This document shows positions 1 through 6,198 of a DNA stretch of 64,000 nt, piece by piece; position 1 is the first letter of the stretch, and each line of letters starts with the position of its first letter. Both the position numbers and the translations under genes were made by a program. Under the pieces are notes generated by a model that ran no database searches, had not been told where the DNA came from, and saw only the letters and a list, made by a program, of their open reading frames with translations. Where the stretch lies: the NCBI GenBank assembly GCA_022652545.1, contig JALCRM010000004.1, forward strand, positions 1 to 64,000, given 5' to 3'. The DNA comes from Lachnospiraceae bacterium (GTDB lineage: Bacteria > Bacillota > Clostridia > Lachnospirales > Lachnospiraceae).

Positions 1-303
1 GCTCCTGTCTCCGGTATTGGTCGCTGCGCTCATATCTCCGGTATTGGTCGCTGCGCTCCAGTCTCCGGTATTGGTCGCTGCGCTCATGTCTCCGGTATTG
101 GTCGCTGCGCTCCAGTCTCCGGTATTGGTCGCTGCGCTCCTGTCTCCGGTATTGGTCGCTGCGCTCATGTCTCCGGTATTGGTCGCTGCGCTCCAGTCTC
201 CGGTATTGGTCGCTGCGCTCCTGTCTCCGGTATTGGTCGCTGCGCTCATGTCTCCGGTATTGGTCGCTGCGCTCATGTCTCCGGTATTGGTCGCTGCGCT
301 CAT
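1..303 (-). repeat. 27-bp tandem repeat array inside the DUF7666-type gene
   Basis: About eleven direct copies of a 27-bp unit, each containing CTCCGGTATTGGTCGCTGCG on the plus strand. Copies differ almost only at the last codon of the unit, giving Met, Trp or Arg in the encoded SAATNTGDx repeat. There are no unique spacers, so this is not a CRISPR array. The array continues past the left edge. Confidence 0.95.
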
Positions 304-642
304 ATCTCCGGTATTGGATTCAGTCGCGTGTTCAAAATCGACTTTATTCAAAATGTAATCAACACCGGCCTTAATGATTCCCGGGATACCTATTTCTGCT
401 CCGATATGGATTGTCTTGCTGACGCGCTTGGAATCGGAGGAAAATTCATCGGTGGGATCAATTTCTACCTCGCAGTATCTCGATTCCGAAGGCGCGTAGT
501 AGCCGAAAACTTCAAAAGGATTTTCACACGCATGGAATCCACAATCGCACATCTTTGCGTTTGGTTCTTCATATTTCTTGCCGCTTTCGAACTGAAACCC
601 ACGGCACTTCAAATTTTTATCAAATCCCTTATATGCTTTCAT
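1..642 (-). CDS. DUF7666-type phage protein with SAATNTGD repeats (3' partial)
   Basis: Reading starts at ATG 642 behind an AGGAG site at 648-652 and stays open for 214 codons to the window edge, so the C-terminus is missing. The N-terminal ~105 residues start MKAYKGFDKNLKCRGFQF and include a Cys-rich stretch (CDCGFHACENPF), as in a phage protein family I recall as DUF7666. After about residue 112 the protein becomes a run of 9-residue repeats, SAATNTGD followed by M, W or R, about eleven copies in view. Such repeats are common in this phage family; their function is unknown to me. It is the last visible gene of the leftward early operon. The family number is from memory. Confidence 0.75.
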   Translation of the reverse strand, partial: MKAYKGFDKNLKCRGFQFESGKKYEEPNAKMCDCGFHACENPFEVFGYYAPSESRYCEVEIDPTDEFSSDSKRVSKTIHIGAEIGIPGIIKAGVDYILNKVDFEHATESNTGDMSAATNTGDMSAATNTGDMSAATNTGDRSAATNTGDWSAATNTGDMSAATNTGDRSAATNTGDWSAATNTGDMSAATNTGDWSAATNTGDMSAATNTGDRS

Positions 643-650
643 ACATTCTC

Positions 651-893
651 CTAATCTAAGAATCTGTCTGTTGATTCCCGCATCCCGTTTAAGCAGTCTT
701 CACAAATCCATGCGTCTGGATATGCGAGATACTTCTTTCCTTTGAGTTTCACCCGAAGCGGTACGGTGATATGCACCGGGTCTTCCGTAGTGATGTGTTC
801 TCCGCAGGACACGCAGACGGGAAGTTTACTTACGTTGTCCTCTTCTTCCATGTCGTGTTCATCTGCGTCTCTCTCCGGGTCGTCTGACCACAT
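651..893 (-). CDS. Small zinc-ribbon-like phage protein
   Basis: 80 residues starting at ATG 893 with AGGGAG about 8 bases upstream. The N-terminus is very acidic (MWSDDPERDADEHDMEEED). Two CxxC pairs (CVSC near residue 27 and CEDC near residue 65) separated by about 35 residues suggest a treble-clef or zinc-ribbon fold, which may bind nucleic acid or act as a small adaptor (inference). It lies between the HTH_39-like gene and the DUF7666-type gene, all leftward. The specific function is unknown. Confidence 0.7.
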   Translation of the reverse strand: MWSDDPERDADEHDMEEEDNVSKLPVCVSCGEHITTEDPVHITVPLRVKLKGKKYLAYPDAWICEDCLNGMRESTDRFLD

Positions 894-976
894 TGATTTT
901 TTCTCCCTTCTGCCGTAAAATAATTACGGCTATTGATTGCGTGAGAACAGTTGATTTGCCTTTTGGCTTCGAAGCC

Positions 977-1207
977 CTAATCTTCGGAGCCATTTTTTAC
1001 AAGTACGTACTGCGCTATATAGGAAATATCTTCGTCCCTATCCATGACAGGCATCCGGTTTGTTACAATCTTCATTCCCTGTGACCGGAGATCGAATATC
1101 CTTGAAGCAAGTCTCATGCACCCGTATGCGTTGAGCGCTACTATCGGAGTAATGCTTCCGTAGGTATGCAGATGCTTTTCAATTTGATCCGTCTGTTTTT
1201 CCTTCAT
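977..1207 (-). CDS. HTH_39-like helix-turn-helix phage protein
   Basis: 77 residues. I chose ATG 1207 (MKEKQTDQIEKHL) over the farther upstream Met at 1258 because an AGGAAGAG site precedes it and it limits overlap with the upstream gene to about 29 bp. The segment GSITPIVALNAYGCMRLAS followed by RIFDLRSQGMKI matches the small winged-helix family (HTH_39, from memory) found in many Firmicute phage early regions. Probably a DNA-binding early regulator; the target is unknown. Confidence 0.75.
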   Translation of the reverse strand: MKEKQTDQIEKHLHTYGSITPIVALNAYGCMRLASRIFDLRSQGMKIVTNRMPVMDRDEDISYIAQYVLVKNGSED

Positions 1208-1427
1208 TCTTCTCTTCCTCTTCCATTCTTTTCTTCCCCAAAATCTGAATAAATTCACTTGGGAAAAGTGCGTGTAAAACTGCGCTTATTGCAGGACCGT
1301 TGAAATCAAGGCTTTGCTTTGTATAATTCAATTCGCAGTTTTCAAAGAGTGCGTTTTTTAGGATTCTCGATATATCATCCAGTTTGAATTCGCTATCTTT
1401 AAAAAGCCCTTTCATTCCATCATCCAT
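1179..1427 (-). CDS. Hypothetical phage protein, 82 aa
   Basis: Starts at ATG 1427 after an AGGGATGAG-like site (ATG 1415 is an alternative) and ends in a charged tail rich in Glu and Lys. It overlaps the end of the gene upstream by about 16 bp and the start of the HTH_39-like gene downstream, as expected in a compact phage operon. No motif is recognised. Predicted soluble and mostly helical (inference). Confidence 0.6.
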   Translation of the reverse strand: MDDGMKGLFKDSEFKLDDISRILKNALFENCELNYTKQSLDFNGPAISAVLHALFPSEFIQILGKKRMEEEEKNEGKTDGSN

Positions 1428-1597
1428 TTCTCATCCCTTGTCGTATCGTGTACGACTTCCCTTCCCATGTGATTGGCTATCGCTTCGGTGATGAGCGCGG
1501 CCCCCGCACAAGCAGCACTCGCGTTGATGGAAGAATCCGCGACTAACGCGCCGAAGAAGAAAAACCCGATGCTTACTCCATAAAGTACAGTTCTCAT
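1412..1597 (-). CDS. Small membrane or exported phage protein, 61 aa
   Basis: Begins MRTVLYGVSIGFFFFGALVA, one hydrophobic segment of about 18 residues that could be a transmembrane helix or signal sequence, followed by a small-residue-rich stretch (SINASAACAGAALI) and a charged tail. Its ATG overlaps the stop of the preceding gene by 4 bp, suggesting translational coupling. No family is recognised. Confidence 0.6.
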   Translation of the reverse strand: MRTVLYGVSIGFFFFGALVADSSINASAACAGAALITEAIANHMGREVVHDTTRDEKWMME

Positions 1598-1797
1598 TTC
1601 TTTCTCCCCGTCAGTTCCGCGATGTCTTCATCGCTGAATTTCAGCACATCATCCAGTTGCCGAAGTTCATCGAGGCGCATCGATCCCGGATCACTGAGTA
1701 TCTTGTAGTACCGGGTGCGTTTGATGCCTGATCCTTTCAGCACCCGGTCTACATCAAAGCCCTGATATGCTACCCTTGCCTTGATTACTGATTTCAT
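1594..1797 (-). CDS. Small phage DNA-binding-like protein, 67 aa
   Basis: I chose ATG 1797 (MKSVIKARVAYQGF) because AAGGAG sits 5 bases upstream; the frame is open farther upstream but that part runs antisense-like through the neighbour. The segment from VDRVLKGSGI through RTRYYKIL and RLDELRQLDDVLKFS has the spacing of a helix-turn-helix of the XRE/Cro type. It is the second gene of the leftward early operon and is coupled by a 4-bp overlap to the small membrane protein. Probably an accessory early regulator (inference). Confidence 0.65.
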   Translation of the reverse strand: MKSVIKARVAYQGFDVDRVLKGSGIKRTRYYKILSDPGSMRLDELRQLDDVLKFSDEDIAELTGRKK

Positions 1798-1828
1798 GGC
1801 ATCTCCTTGTTGCCTGTTTTGGCTACAT

Positions 1829-2032
1829 TTAAAAGAAAATTTTTTTCTTCTCGCTGACTTTATTGATTCCAAGTTCGGAGCAAAGCGCATTGGCTTCTTT
1901 GTCAGTGAAAGAAACACGATTCTTGACCTTCTTGCAGAAGGACTGGCGAGAAATTCCGAGTTTTTTTGCAAGATAAACTTTTTTTAACCCGGAATCGTCG
2001 ATGATTTTTTCAAGATATTGTGTATCTACCAT
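1829..2032 (-). CDS. Cro-like XRE-family repressor, 67 aa
   Basis: First gene left of the divergent control region. The sequence YLAKKLGISRQSFCKKVKN is a classic XRE helix-turn-helix, followed by a short helical tail ending in KKKIFF. Start ATG 2032 follows a GGGGG/AAGG-rich site. The divergent partner at 2182 encodes the CI-like repressor, so this is the likely Cro-type lytic repressor. Both probably bind the palindrome at 2052-2066 and related half sites in the 150-bp gap. Confidence 0.8.
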   Translation of the reverse strand: MVDTQYLEKIIDDSGLKKVYLAKKLGISRQSFCKKVKNRVSFTDKEANALCSELGINKVSEKKKIFF

Positions 2033-2051
2033 TCCTTATTCCCCCTTTCAT

Positions 2052-2066
2052 ACAACATTTTGTTGT
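2052..2066. promoter_or_regulatory. Operator palindrome of the Cro/CI switch
   Basis: Perfect 15-bp inverted repeat ACAACA-TTT-TGTTGT just upstream of the cro-like gene. A related element TTGTCAACAA lies at 2111-2120, overlapping the -35 box of the leftward promoter. Position and symmetry suit phage repressor binding; occupancy is inferred. Confidence 0.6.
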
Positions 2067-2088
2067 TGCCACTTCTGACTACTTCTTA

Positions 2089-2117
2089 AGGATATTCCAT
2101 GTTCCCTGTTTTGTCAA
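2089..2117 (-). promoter_or_regulatory. Leftward early (cro) promoter
   Basis: TTGACA at 2112-2117 (complement), a 17-bp spacer and TATCCT at 2089-2094 (complement). It reads into the cro-like gene and the leftward early operon, and an ACAA/TTGT half-palindrome overlaps its -35 box. Confidence 0.65.
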
Positions 2118-2154
2118 CAAATATTTCCGTAATGTAGCCAAATTTATTTTGCCG

Positions 2155-2163
2155 TGATATACT
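2155..2163 (+). promoter_or_regulatory. Rightward lysogeny promoter with extended -10
   Basis: TGATATACT is an extended -10 (TGn plus TATACT) about 19 bases before the repressor ATG. No good -35 is seen, which fits an extended -10 promoter. The short leader holds only the ribosome site. Confidence 0.5.
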
Positions 2164-2181
2164 CGTTTCGAGGTGACAATT

Positions 2182-2559
2182 ATGACAATCGGAGAACGCA
2201 TTAGAGCTAAGAGAATTGAACTTAATATGACGCAAGACGAACTCGCAAAGAAGATGGGTTATAAGTATCGCTCTTCTGTTAATAAGATGGAACAGGCGGA
2301 TCATCTCACATTAAAAATAATATCTAAAGTTGCAAAAGCCTTAGGATGCGAAGAATCAGAACTAATGGGATGGAATGACGATAGTTCTCAGGTTCATTAC
2401 ATAGATCATAAGGCCGCTGATGCAGCGCAAAAGATGATGAAGAACCCGAAATTAAGACTTCTGTTTGAAGCCGCAGCCGATTCCAGTGAAGAAGATCTGA
2501 GTACAACATACAACATGCTCATGGCACTAAAGAGAAAAGAGAATCACGACAATGACTAA
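2182..2559 (+). CDS. CI-like XRE-family phage repressor
   Basis: ATG 2182 is preferred over GTG 2173 because GAGGTG sits 5-6 bases before it. Residues ~1-65 form an XRE helix-turn-helix (IGERIRAKRIELNMTQDELA, then a recognition helix around YRSSVNKMEQ). The C-terminal half is short and helical and lacks the LexA-like Ser/Lys protease domain of lambda CI, so induction probably does not go through self-cleavage. An ImmA-like protein overlaps its 3' end by 8 bp, recalling ICEBs1-type ImmR/ImmA control, but that partner looks catalytically dead. Likely role: maintenance of lysogeny. Confidence 0.82.
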   Translation: MTIGERIRAKRIELNMTQDELAKKMGYKYRSSVNKMEQADHLTLKIISKVAKALGCEESELMGWNDDSSQVHYIDHKAADAAQKMMKNPKLRLLFEAAADSSEEDLSTTYNMLMALKRKENHDND

Positions 2560-2932
2560 TACCATCAACATACAAATAATAGAAATGAAGCAGGATGAAG
2601 CAGTCACGGAGAATGAAGACGGGAGTTACACCGTATTCATCTCCGATTCTCTTTCTCCTGATGCAAGGGTGGCCGCATATAATCATGCAATTTACCATAT
2701 AGATCATGACGACTTTGAAAAGGAAGACGTGCAGTTGGTAGAGTTGGCTGCGCGTGGAAAGGAGACAAAAGCAGAAATAGACCCGCACGAAGAATGGTAT
2801 CAACGAATGTACCAAAGCGCAATTTCACGAAGAAAAAAAGCGCATTCGGCTCTTGATGCTTACGACAAAAAGAGAGCGCAGTTTGAAAAGAAATGGCACA
2901 TATCGTATCCGCTCAAGGGGGAAAATCAATGA
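2552..2932 (+). CDS. ImmA/IrrE-like protein with a degenerate metalloprotease motif
   Basis: 126 residues following the repressor with an 8-bp overlap. Around residue 43 the sequence YNHAIYHIDHDDFEKEDVQ stands where prophage ImmA/IrrE-like proteins have HExxH followed by a downstream acidic ligand. The histidines are in place but the catalytic Glu is replaced by Ala (HAIYH). The C-terminal half is basic and helical. In ImmR/ImmA systems the protease cuts the repressor; here a non-catalytic partner or anti-repressor role is possible (inference). The family link rests on motif spacing and gene position only. Confidence 0.6.
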   Translation: MTNTINIQIIEMKQDEAVTENEDGSYTVFISDSLSPDARVAAYNHAIYHIDHDDFEKEDVQLVELAARGKETKAEIDPHEEWYQRMYQSAISRRKKAHSALDAYDKKRAQFEKKWHISYPLKGENQ

Positions 2933-4005
2933 ACGACAAGCCTGACAGTGTTGAGATGAGTACCGGAAAATACGTACTACATGAGATTGGATATGTTATT
3001 TTGTGGATCATACTTTATATTCTGAGCGTCAAATTCATACTCGGGTATTTTCTTAGTTTTTTGATCGAACTTTCAAAGTCCATCCCTTTCATCATTGCTA
3101 TTCTTAATTATGCGAATTGGATTGTCGGTGGTTTGGGAGTTGTTATATTGTCTACCCTTTATGCACTCGTTGCACTATTGCCATCAGAAATATGCAAAAA
3201 AATATATTTAGTAAAGCACTCAATCGTATCGGTAATAATTCTATGGGTGTTTGTTATTATTAACGTTGTCTTTGCCGTAATCGTGTTGATAAATGCAAAG
3301 CAATTCGACTATGTTTGGTATACATGCTTTTTCGGTTTTGTTTCAGTTGCATCCATTGCTGAATCCAATGATGGACTGGATAGAATAAAGAAGTTAAATC
3401 ATTCGGATGAAGAAGTCGAAACATACGTTTCATACAAGAAATTCAAGTCTCAGAGGACAAAAACCATTGTTGCTATCGTGGCAGCCTGCCTGATCCTGGT
3501 CTATGCGATCTCCGAAACAAACATTGCCGCACAAGCATCGGAAAGAGAAAAGGATATTGAATCCTACTCTTCCGGACTGGAATCTCAGATTGACGATTTG
3601 AAAGCGGATGAGGATGCCTTAACGGAAAAGTATAGCAAGGCACAGGATAGTTACGATGCAATGTTAAAACAGCACGCAGACGACGAGAGTTACAAGCAAA
3701 TATATCAAAATATAGTCTCCATGAACAATCAGGGGAAGGGATCAGACTATTTCTACGTAGACCGGAACATAATCATTATGGAAAAGGGAAGCACCAAATA
3801 TGTTTACGTTACCATGACCAAAAACGGTGACAGCGCTTCTGCCCTATCCGCTGATACATCCGTATCGGCTAATTGGGATGGGGATTTTGATTCAAGAGGA
3901 AAGATAAAATTGAAGTTGATTGGAGAAGAAAAAGGATCGTCTATTGTAACGCTTGAAAGTTCAAAAGATAGTTATGTCATAAAGGTACTCGTTGTTGTTA
4001 TATAG
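2929..4005 (+). CDS. Prophage membrane protein with coiled coil and Ig-like tail
   Basis: ATG 2929 overlaps the previous stop by 4 bp (ATGA) behind a GGGGG site, so it belongs to the lysogeny operon. Several hydrophobic segments fill residues ~15-150, another lies near 180-205, then a coiled-coil stretch (~210-260, many Glu/Asp/Lys/Ser) and a beta-rich C-terminal domain (~280-358) resembling a bacterial Ig-like BIG2 domain. The topology suggests a membrane anchor with an exposed C-terminus. Co-expression with the repressor makes it a candidate lysogenic conversion or superinfection-exclusion protein (inference). No family is firmly recognised. Confidence 0.65.
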   Translation: MNDKPDSVEMSTGKYVLHEIGYVILWIILYILSVKFILGYFLSFLIELSKSIPFIIAILNYANWIVGGLGVVILSTLYALVALLPSEICKKIYLVKHSIVSVIILWVFVIINVVFAVIVLINAKQFDYVWYTCFFGFVSVASIAESNDGLDRIKKLNHSDEEVETYVSYKKFKSQRTKTIVAIVAACLILVYAISETNIAAQASEREKDIESYSSGLESQIDDLKADEDALTEKYSKAQDSYDAMLKQHADDESYKQIYQNIVSMNNQGKGSDYFYVDRNIIIMEKGSTKYVYVTMTKNGDSASALSADTSVSANWDGDFDSRGKIKLKLIGEEKGSSIVTLESSKDSYVIKVLVVVI

Positions 4006-4008
4006 AAA

Positions 4009-4042
4009 AGAGCCTCGCAGATTTCTCCGTTCGGCTCTCTTA
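4009..4042 (+). terminator. Weak hairpin after the lysogeny operon
   Basis: AGAGCC (4009-4014) can pair with GGCTCT (4033-4038) across an 18-base loop, followed by CTTATC rather than a T-run. It sits between the membrane-protein stop and the integrase leader. A possible partial terminator; weak evidence. Confidence 0.3.
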
Positions 4043-4089
4043 TCCCACCACCCAGTAGGATATGCCTATTATAGCAGAAAGGGCATGTA

Positions 4090-5097
4090 ATGAAAATAAC
4101 TCAACTACCATCAGGATTATATGGAACTGTTGTATATATTGGGAAAAACGAGGAAGGAAAATACAAATATAGGTCATTAACTGACGTAGATAAATATCGT
4201 CTTCAAATGAAGGCATCACAACTCGCAAAAGAAAGAACCGGAGCAGCCAAAGACAAAGCGTTCTCCGTTTATTCTAATGCCTTTCTTGCGGACAGAAAGC
4301 CCGTTTTAAGCCCATCAACCATAAATGGTTACAAATCTATTGATCGAACGCTTAAGCGGGAGCATAAGGAGTTTTATAGGACTTCTATTTATAAGATTGA
4401 TTCAAAGGTAATGCAGGCACTTATAAATGAATTGTCAAAATCTCATACCCCTAAAACCGTGAGAAACTTTGTGGGTTACATAAATTGTGTAATTGAATAC
4501 TCAGGGTCTAAAGTTCCCGACTACGTTCTCCCAAAGAAATCAATGCCTATTCTTAATGTGCCTGATGATACGATTATGAAAATTGTTATTGAGAAATCAA
4601 GAGGTACGCTTCTTGAAATCCCTATTCTTTTGGCTGCCTTTGGCCCAATGAGACGAGGAGAAATTTGCGCGCTGAAAATGGAAGACATAGAGGGAGATGT
4701 CGTTCATGTTCATCGTGATATCGTTCGCGGTGACGATGGTAAGTGGCATGTGAAATCTCCTAAAACATATCTATCAGATAGATATATTACATATCCACAC
4801 TTTGTCATACAGAAAATAATGGAAAACGGAGAAGTTACAAAATATACTCCTGACTACATTACACACGAATTCGAAGATTTCCTTTCAGATATCGGAGTGG
4901 AACATTTCAGATTCCACGATTTAAGACACTATTCTATTTCCGCTCTTCATGCTGCCGGGATCGCAGATTCTTATATCATGCAGCGTGGCGGATTCTCCAC
5001 ACCCTATACGATGCAGAAGGTCTATAGGCATACTCTCGAAGATCAATCGAAGATTGCGACTGAAAAAGCAATAAAGCATTTTAACGAGCTACTGTAG
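4090..5097 (+). CDS. int: Tyrosine site-specific integrase
   Basis: 335 residues, normal length for a phage integrase; ATG 4090 follows AAAGGG. The N-terminal ~60 residues may be an arm-binding domain, residues ~60-150 a SAM-like core-binding domain, and the C-terminal half the catalytic domain. Catalytic elements seen: Arg in GPMRRGEICAL (~201), Lys near SPKTYLSDR, HDLRHYSIS (His and Arg), a Gly-Gly at the usual His/Trp position (GGFST) and the nucleophile Tyr in KVYRHT near residue 315. The gene points toward tRNA-Val, whose 3' end is the likely attachment target. It would integrate and, with an excisionase not seen here, excise the prophage. Confidence 0.93.
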   Translation: MKITQLPSGLYGTVVYIGKNEEGKYKYRSLTDVDKYRLQMKASQLAKERTGAAKDKAFSVYSNAFLADRKPVLSPSTINGYKSIDRTLKREHKEFYRTSIYKIDSKVMQALINELSKSHTPKTVRNFVGYINCVIEYSGSKVPDYVLPKKSMPILNVPDDTIMKIVIEKSRGTLLEIPILLAAFGPMRRGEICALKMEDIEGDVVHVHRDIVRGDDGKWHVKSPKTYLSDRYITYPHFVIQKIMENGEVTKYTPDYITHEFEDFLSDIGVEHFRFHDLRHYSISALHAAGIADSYIMQRGGFSTPYTMQKVYRHTLEDQSKIATEKAIKHFNELL

Positions 5098-5102
5098 AAT
5101 TT

Positions 5103-5176
5103 CGTGTAATAATCCGTGTAATATTTGAGTTTTTAAGGGCGTATTTGCGTTCTTCCTGAGGGATTTTTGTGTAATA
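5103..5176. repeat. Three GTGTAATA direct repeats beside the att region
   Basis: GTGTAATA occurs at 5104-5111, 5116-5123 and 5169-5176, all in the same orientation, between the integrase stop and the tRNA. The first two are 12 bp apart. They could be arm-type integrase-binding sites (inference). Confidence 0.45.
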
Positions 5177-5186
5177 TATTCAAACA

Positions 5187-5229
5187 CTAAAAAAGCCGGT
5201 AACCCTTGATTTTACTGGATTACCGGCTT
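5187..5229 (-). terminator. Intrinsic terminator of tRNA-Val
   Basis: Inverted repeat AAGCCGGTAA (5193-5202) and TTACCGGCTT (5220-5229), extendable by CC/GG, followed on the minus strand by six T. It starts immediately after the tRNA 3' end. If the phage inserted at the tRNA 3' end, this terminator was supplied or rebuilt by the prophage. Confidence 0.8.
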
Positions 5230-5230
5230 A

Positions 5231-5304
5231 TGGGGCCTACGGGGCTCGAACCCATGACCTCCCGCACGTCAAGCGGACGCTCATCCCAGCTGAGCTAAGA
5301 CCCC
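5231..5304 (-). tRNA. tRNA-Val (anticodon GAC)
   Basis: The minus strand folds as a full cloverleaf of 74 nt. The acceptor GGGGTCT pairs with AGGCCCC, discriminator A follows, and no CCA is encoded. The D arm is GCTC/GAGC; the anticodon arm TCCGC-TTGACGT-GCGGG gives anticodon GAC; the T arm is ATGGG-TTCGAGC-CCCGT. It sits next to the phage integrase and is the likely attachment site. Confidence 0.93.
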
Positions 5305-5322
5305 ATTTATGTGACGGGCTTT

Positions 5323-5351
5323 ATTATATCAATCAATCCTGCTTTATGCAA
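5323..5351 (-). promoter_or_regulatory. tRNA-Val promoter
   Basis: On the minus strand TTGCAT (5346-5351), a 17-bp spacer and TATAAT (5323-5328), with the tRNA 5' end about 19 bases downstream. The -35 box overlaps the last codons of the DUF1275 gene. Confidence 0.75.
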
Positions 5352-6051
5352 TTCCTTTTTCCGCTTTTGAGACTGCTTCCGCAACAGTTTCAAGCGCACC
5401 CTCTGTCTCTTCGCCTTCATCCCTGCAGACCAGATACCAGGAGATTGCACCAACCGGGATGCAGCAGAGGATCGCCGGTACGCCGAGTGCTGTGACTGCC
5501 GCCGCGGACGCCGCCACACCGATATGGTACCAGAGAAGAGAATTCCCGAAAAAGCGGGCTTTCTTATGCATCTCTTCGTCTCCGTCGATGAGATATGCCA
5601 TGAAGGAAGTAATCGCCTGTTTCAGGTTATTTGTTGAGAAGATCGTGGAGCTGTTGTAACCGTCTATGCCATGAAACACGCACCACTGCGTGGCCGTCAT
5701 GAAAAAGAGCGGATACAGGCCGAGAAACGGGTCAACACCGGACGGGATCAGACTGAGCAGAAGCATGCCTGCCAGGTCGGCGGCAATACAGTATTTCTGC
5801 ATGTTCACCCGGCTTTTTTTCTGAAGCAGCACGGTGAGCGCCATAGCGCCGGTATAAATGAACAGTCCCAGGATCCGGATAAACAGTGCGCTGAAATTTC
5901 TGCCGACGATACTGCTGACGATCATGATCATATTGGAGGTCTGTGCGGACCCGAAGTTCTCCGCCCTGACCAGAAGCGCATAGGCACCTAAGAAACCGCC
6001 GATAAAACACATGGCACTGTGCAGATACAAATTCTGACGATCACGATCCAT
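5344..6051 (-). CDS. DUF1275 (YoaK-like) family membrane protein
   Basis: 235 residues with six or so hydrophobic segments. Typical features of the family are the N-terminal CFIGGFLGAYALLVR segment and the FGSAQTSNMI stretch, then FHGIDGYNSSTIFSTNNLKQ in the middle. The family is widespread and poorly characterised; a transporter role is guessed. It is transcribed divergently from the LysR gene at 6199, so that regulator may control it (inference). It is the first host gene right of tRNA-Val. Confidence 0.85.
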   Translation of the reverse strand: MDRDRQNLYLHSAMCFIGGFLGAYALLVRAENFGSAQTSNMIMIVSSIVGRNFSALFIRILGLFIYTGAMALTVLLQKKSRVNMQKYCIAADLAGMLLLSLIPSGVDPFLGLYPLFFMTATQWCVFHGIDGYNSSTIFSTNNLKQAITSFMAYLIDGDEEMHKKARFFGNSLLWYHIGVAASAAAVTALGVPAILCCIPVGAISWYLVCRDEGEETEGALETVAEAVSKAEKGIA

Positions 6052-6129
6052 TGCCGTCCGCCTCGAAAAGTCTCTTTCTCACGAATCCGCTGTTTACGGT
6101 TTCCTCTTCCGGTAATGAATCATAGCACA

Positions 6130-6158
6130 TTGCATATTATTAAAAAAATCAATATTAT
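6130..6158 (+). promoter_or_regulatory. Promoter of the LysR gene
   Basis: TTGCAT (6130-6135), a 17-bp spacer and TATTAT (6153-6158) in a very AT-rich divergent gap of 147 bp. A shared regulatory region for the DUF1275 gene is likely. Confidence 0.6.
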
Positions 6159-6198
6159 ATATGTGATCCATAAATTTCATCTATGTATGAGGTGTGCC

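Larger units (their letters stand above)
1..5230. mobile_element. Prophage end (partial), integrated at tRNA-Val
   Basis: The segment carries a divergent Cro/CI-type switch, small tightly packed phage-like genes on the minus strand, a lysogeny operon on the plus strand and a tyrosine integrase at the border. Base composition is visibly AT-richer than the DNA to the right. The integrase ends about 130 bp from the 3' end of tRNA-Val, the classical layout for a phage integrated into a tRNA gene. Only the integrase/early end is inside the window; structural genes and the other attachment site must lie to the left. The exact boundary within 5098-5240 cannot be fixed without the second att copy. 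Confidence 0.85.

Noticed and set aside
1-303. CRISPR-like array of short repeats
   Set aside because: The 27-bp units are contiguous with no unique spacers and translate in frame as a protein repeat on the minus strand.
17-358. Plus-strand protein of SPVLVAAL repeats
   Set aside because: It is the antisense reading of the DUF7666-type repeat gene, which has a ribosome site, a family-like N-terminus and phage operon context.
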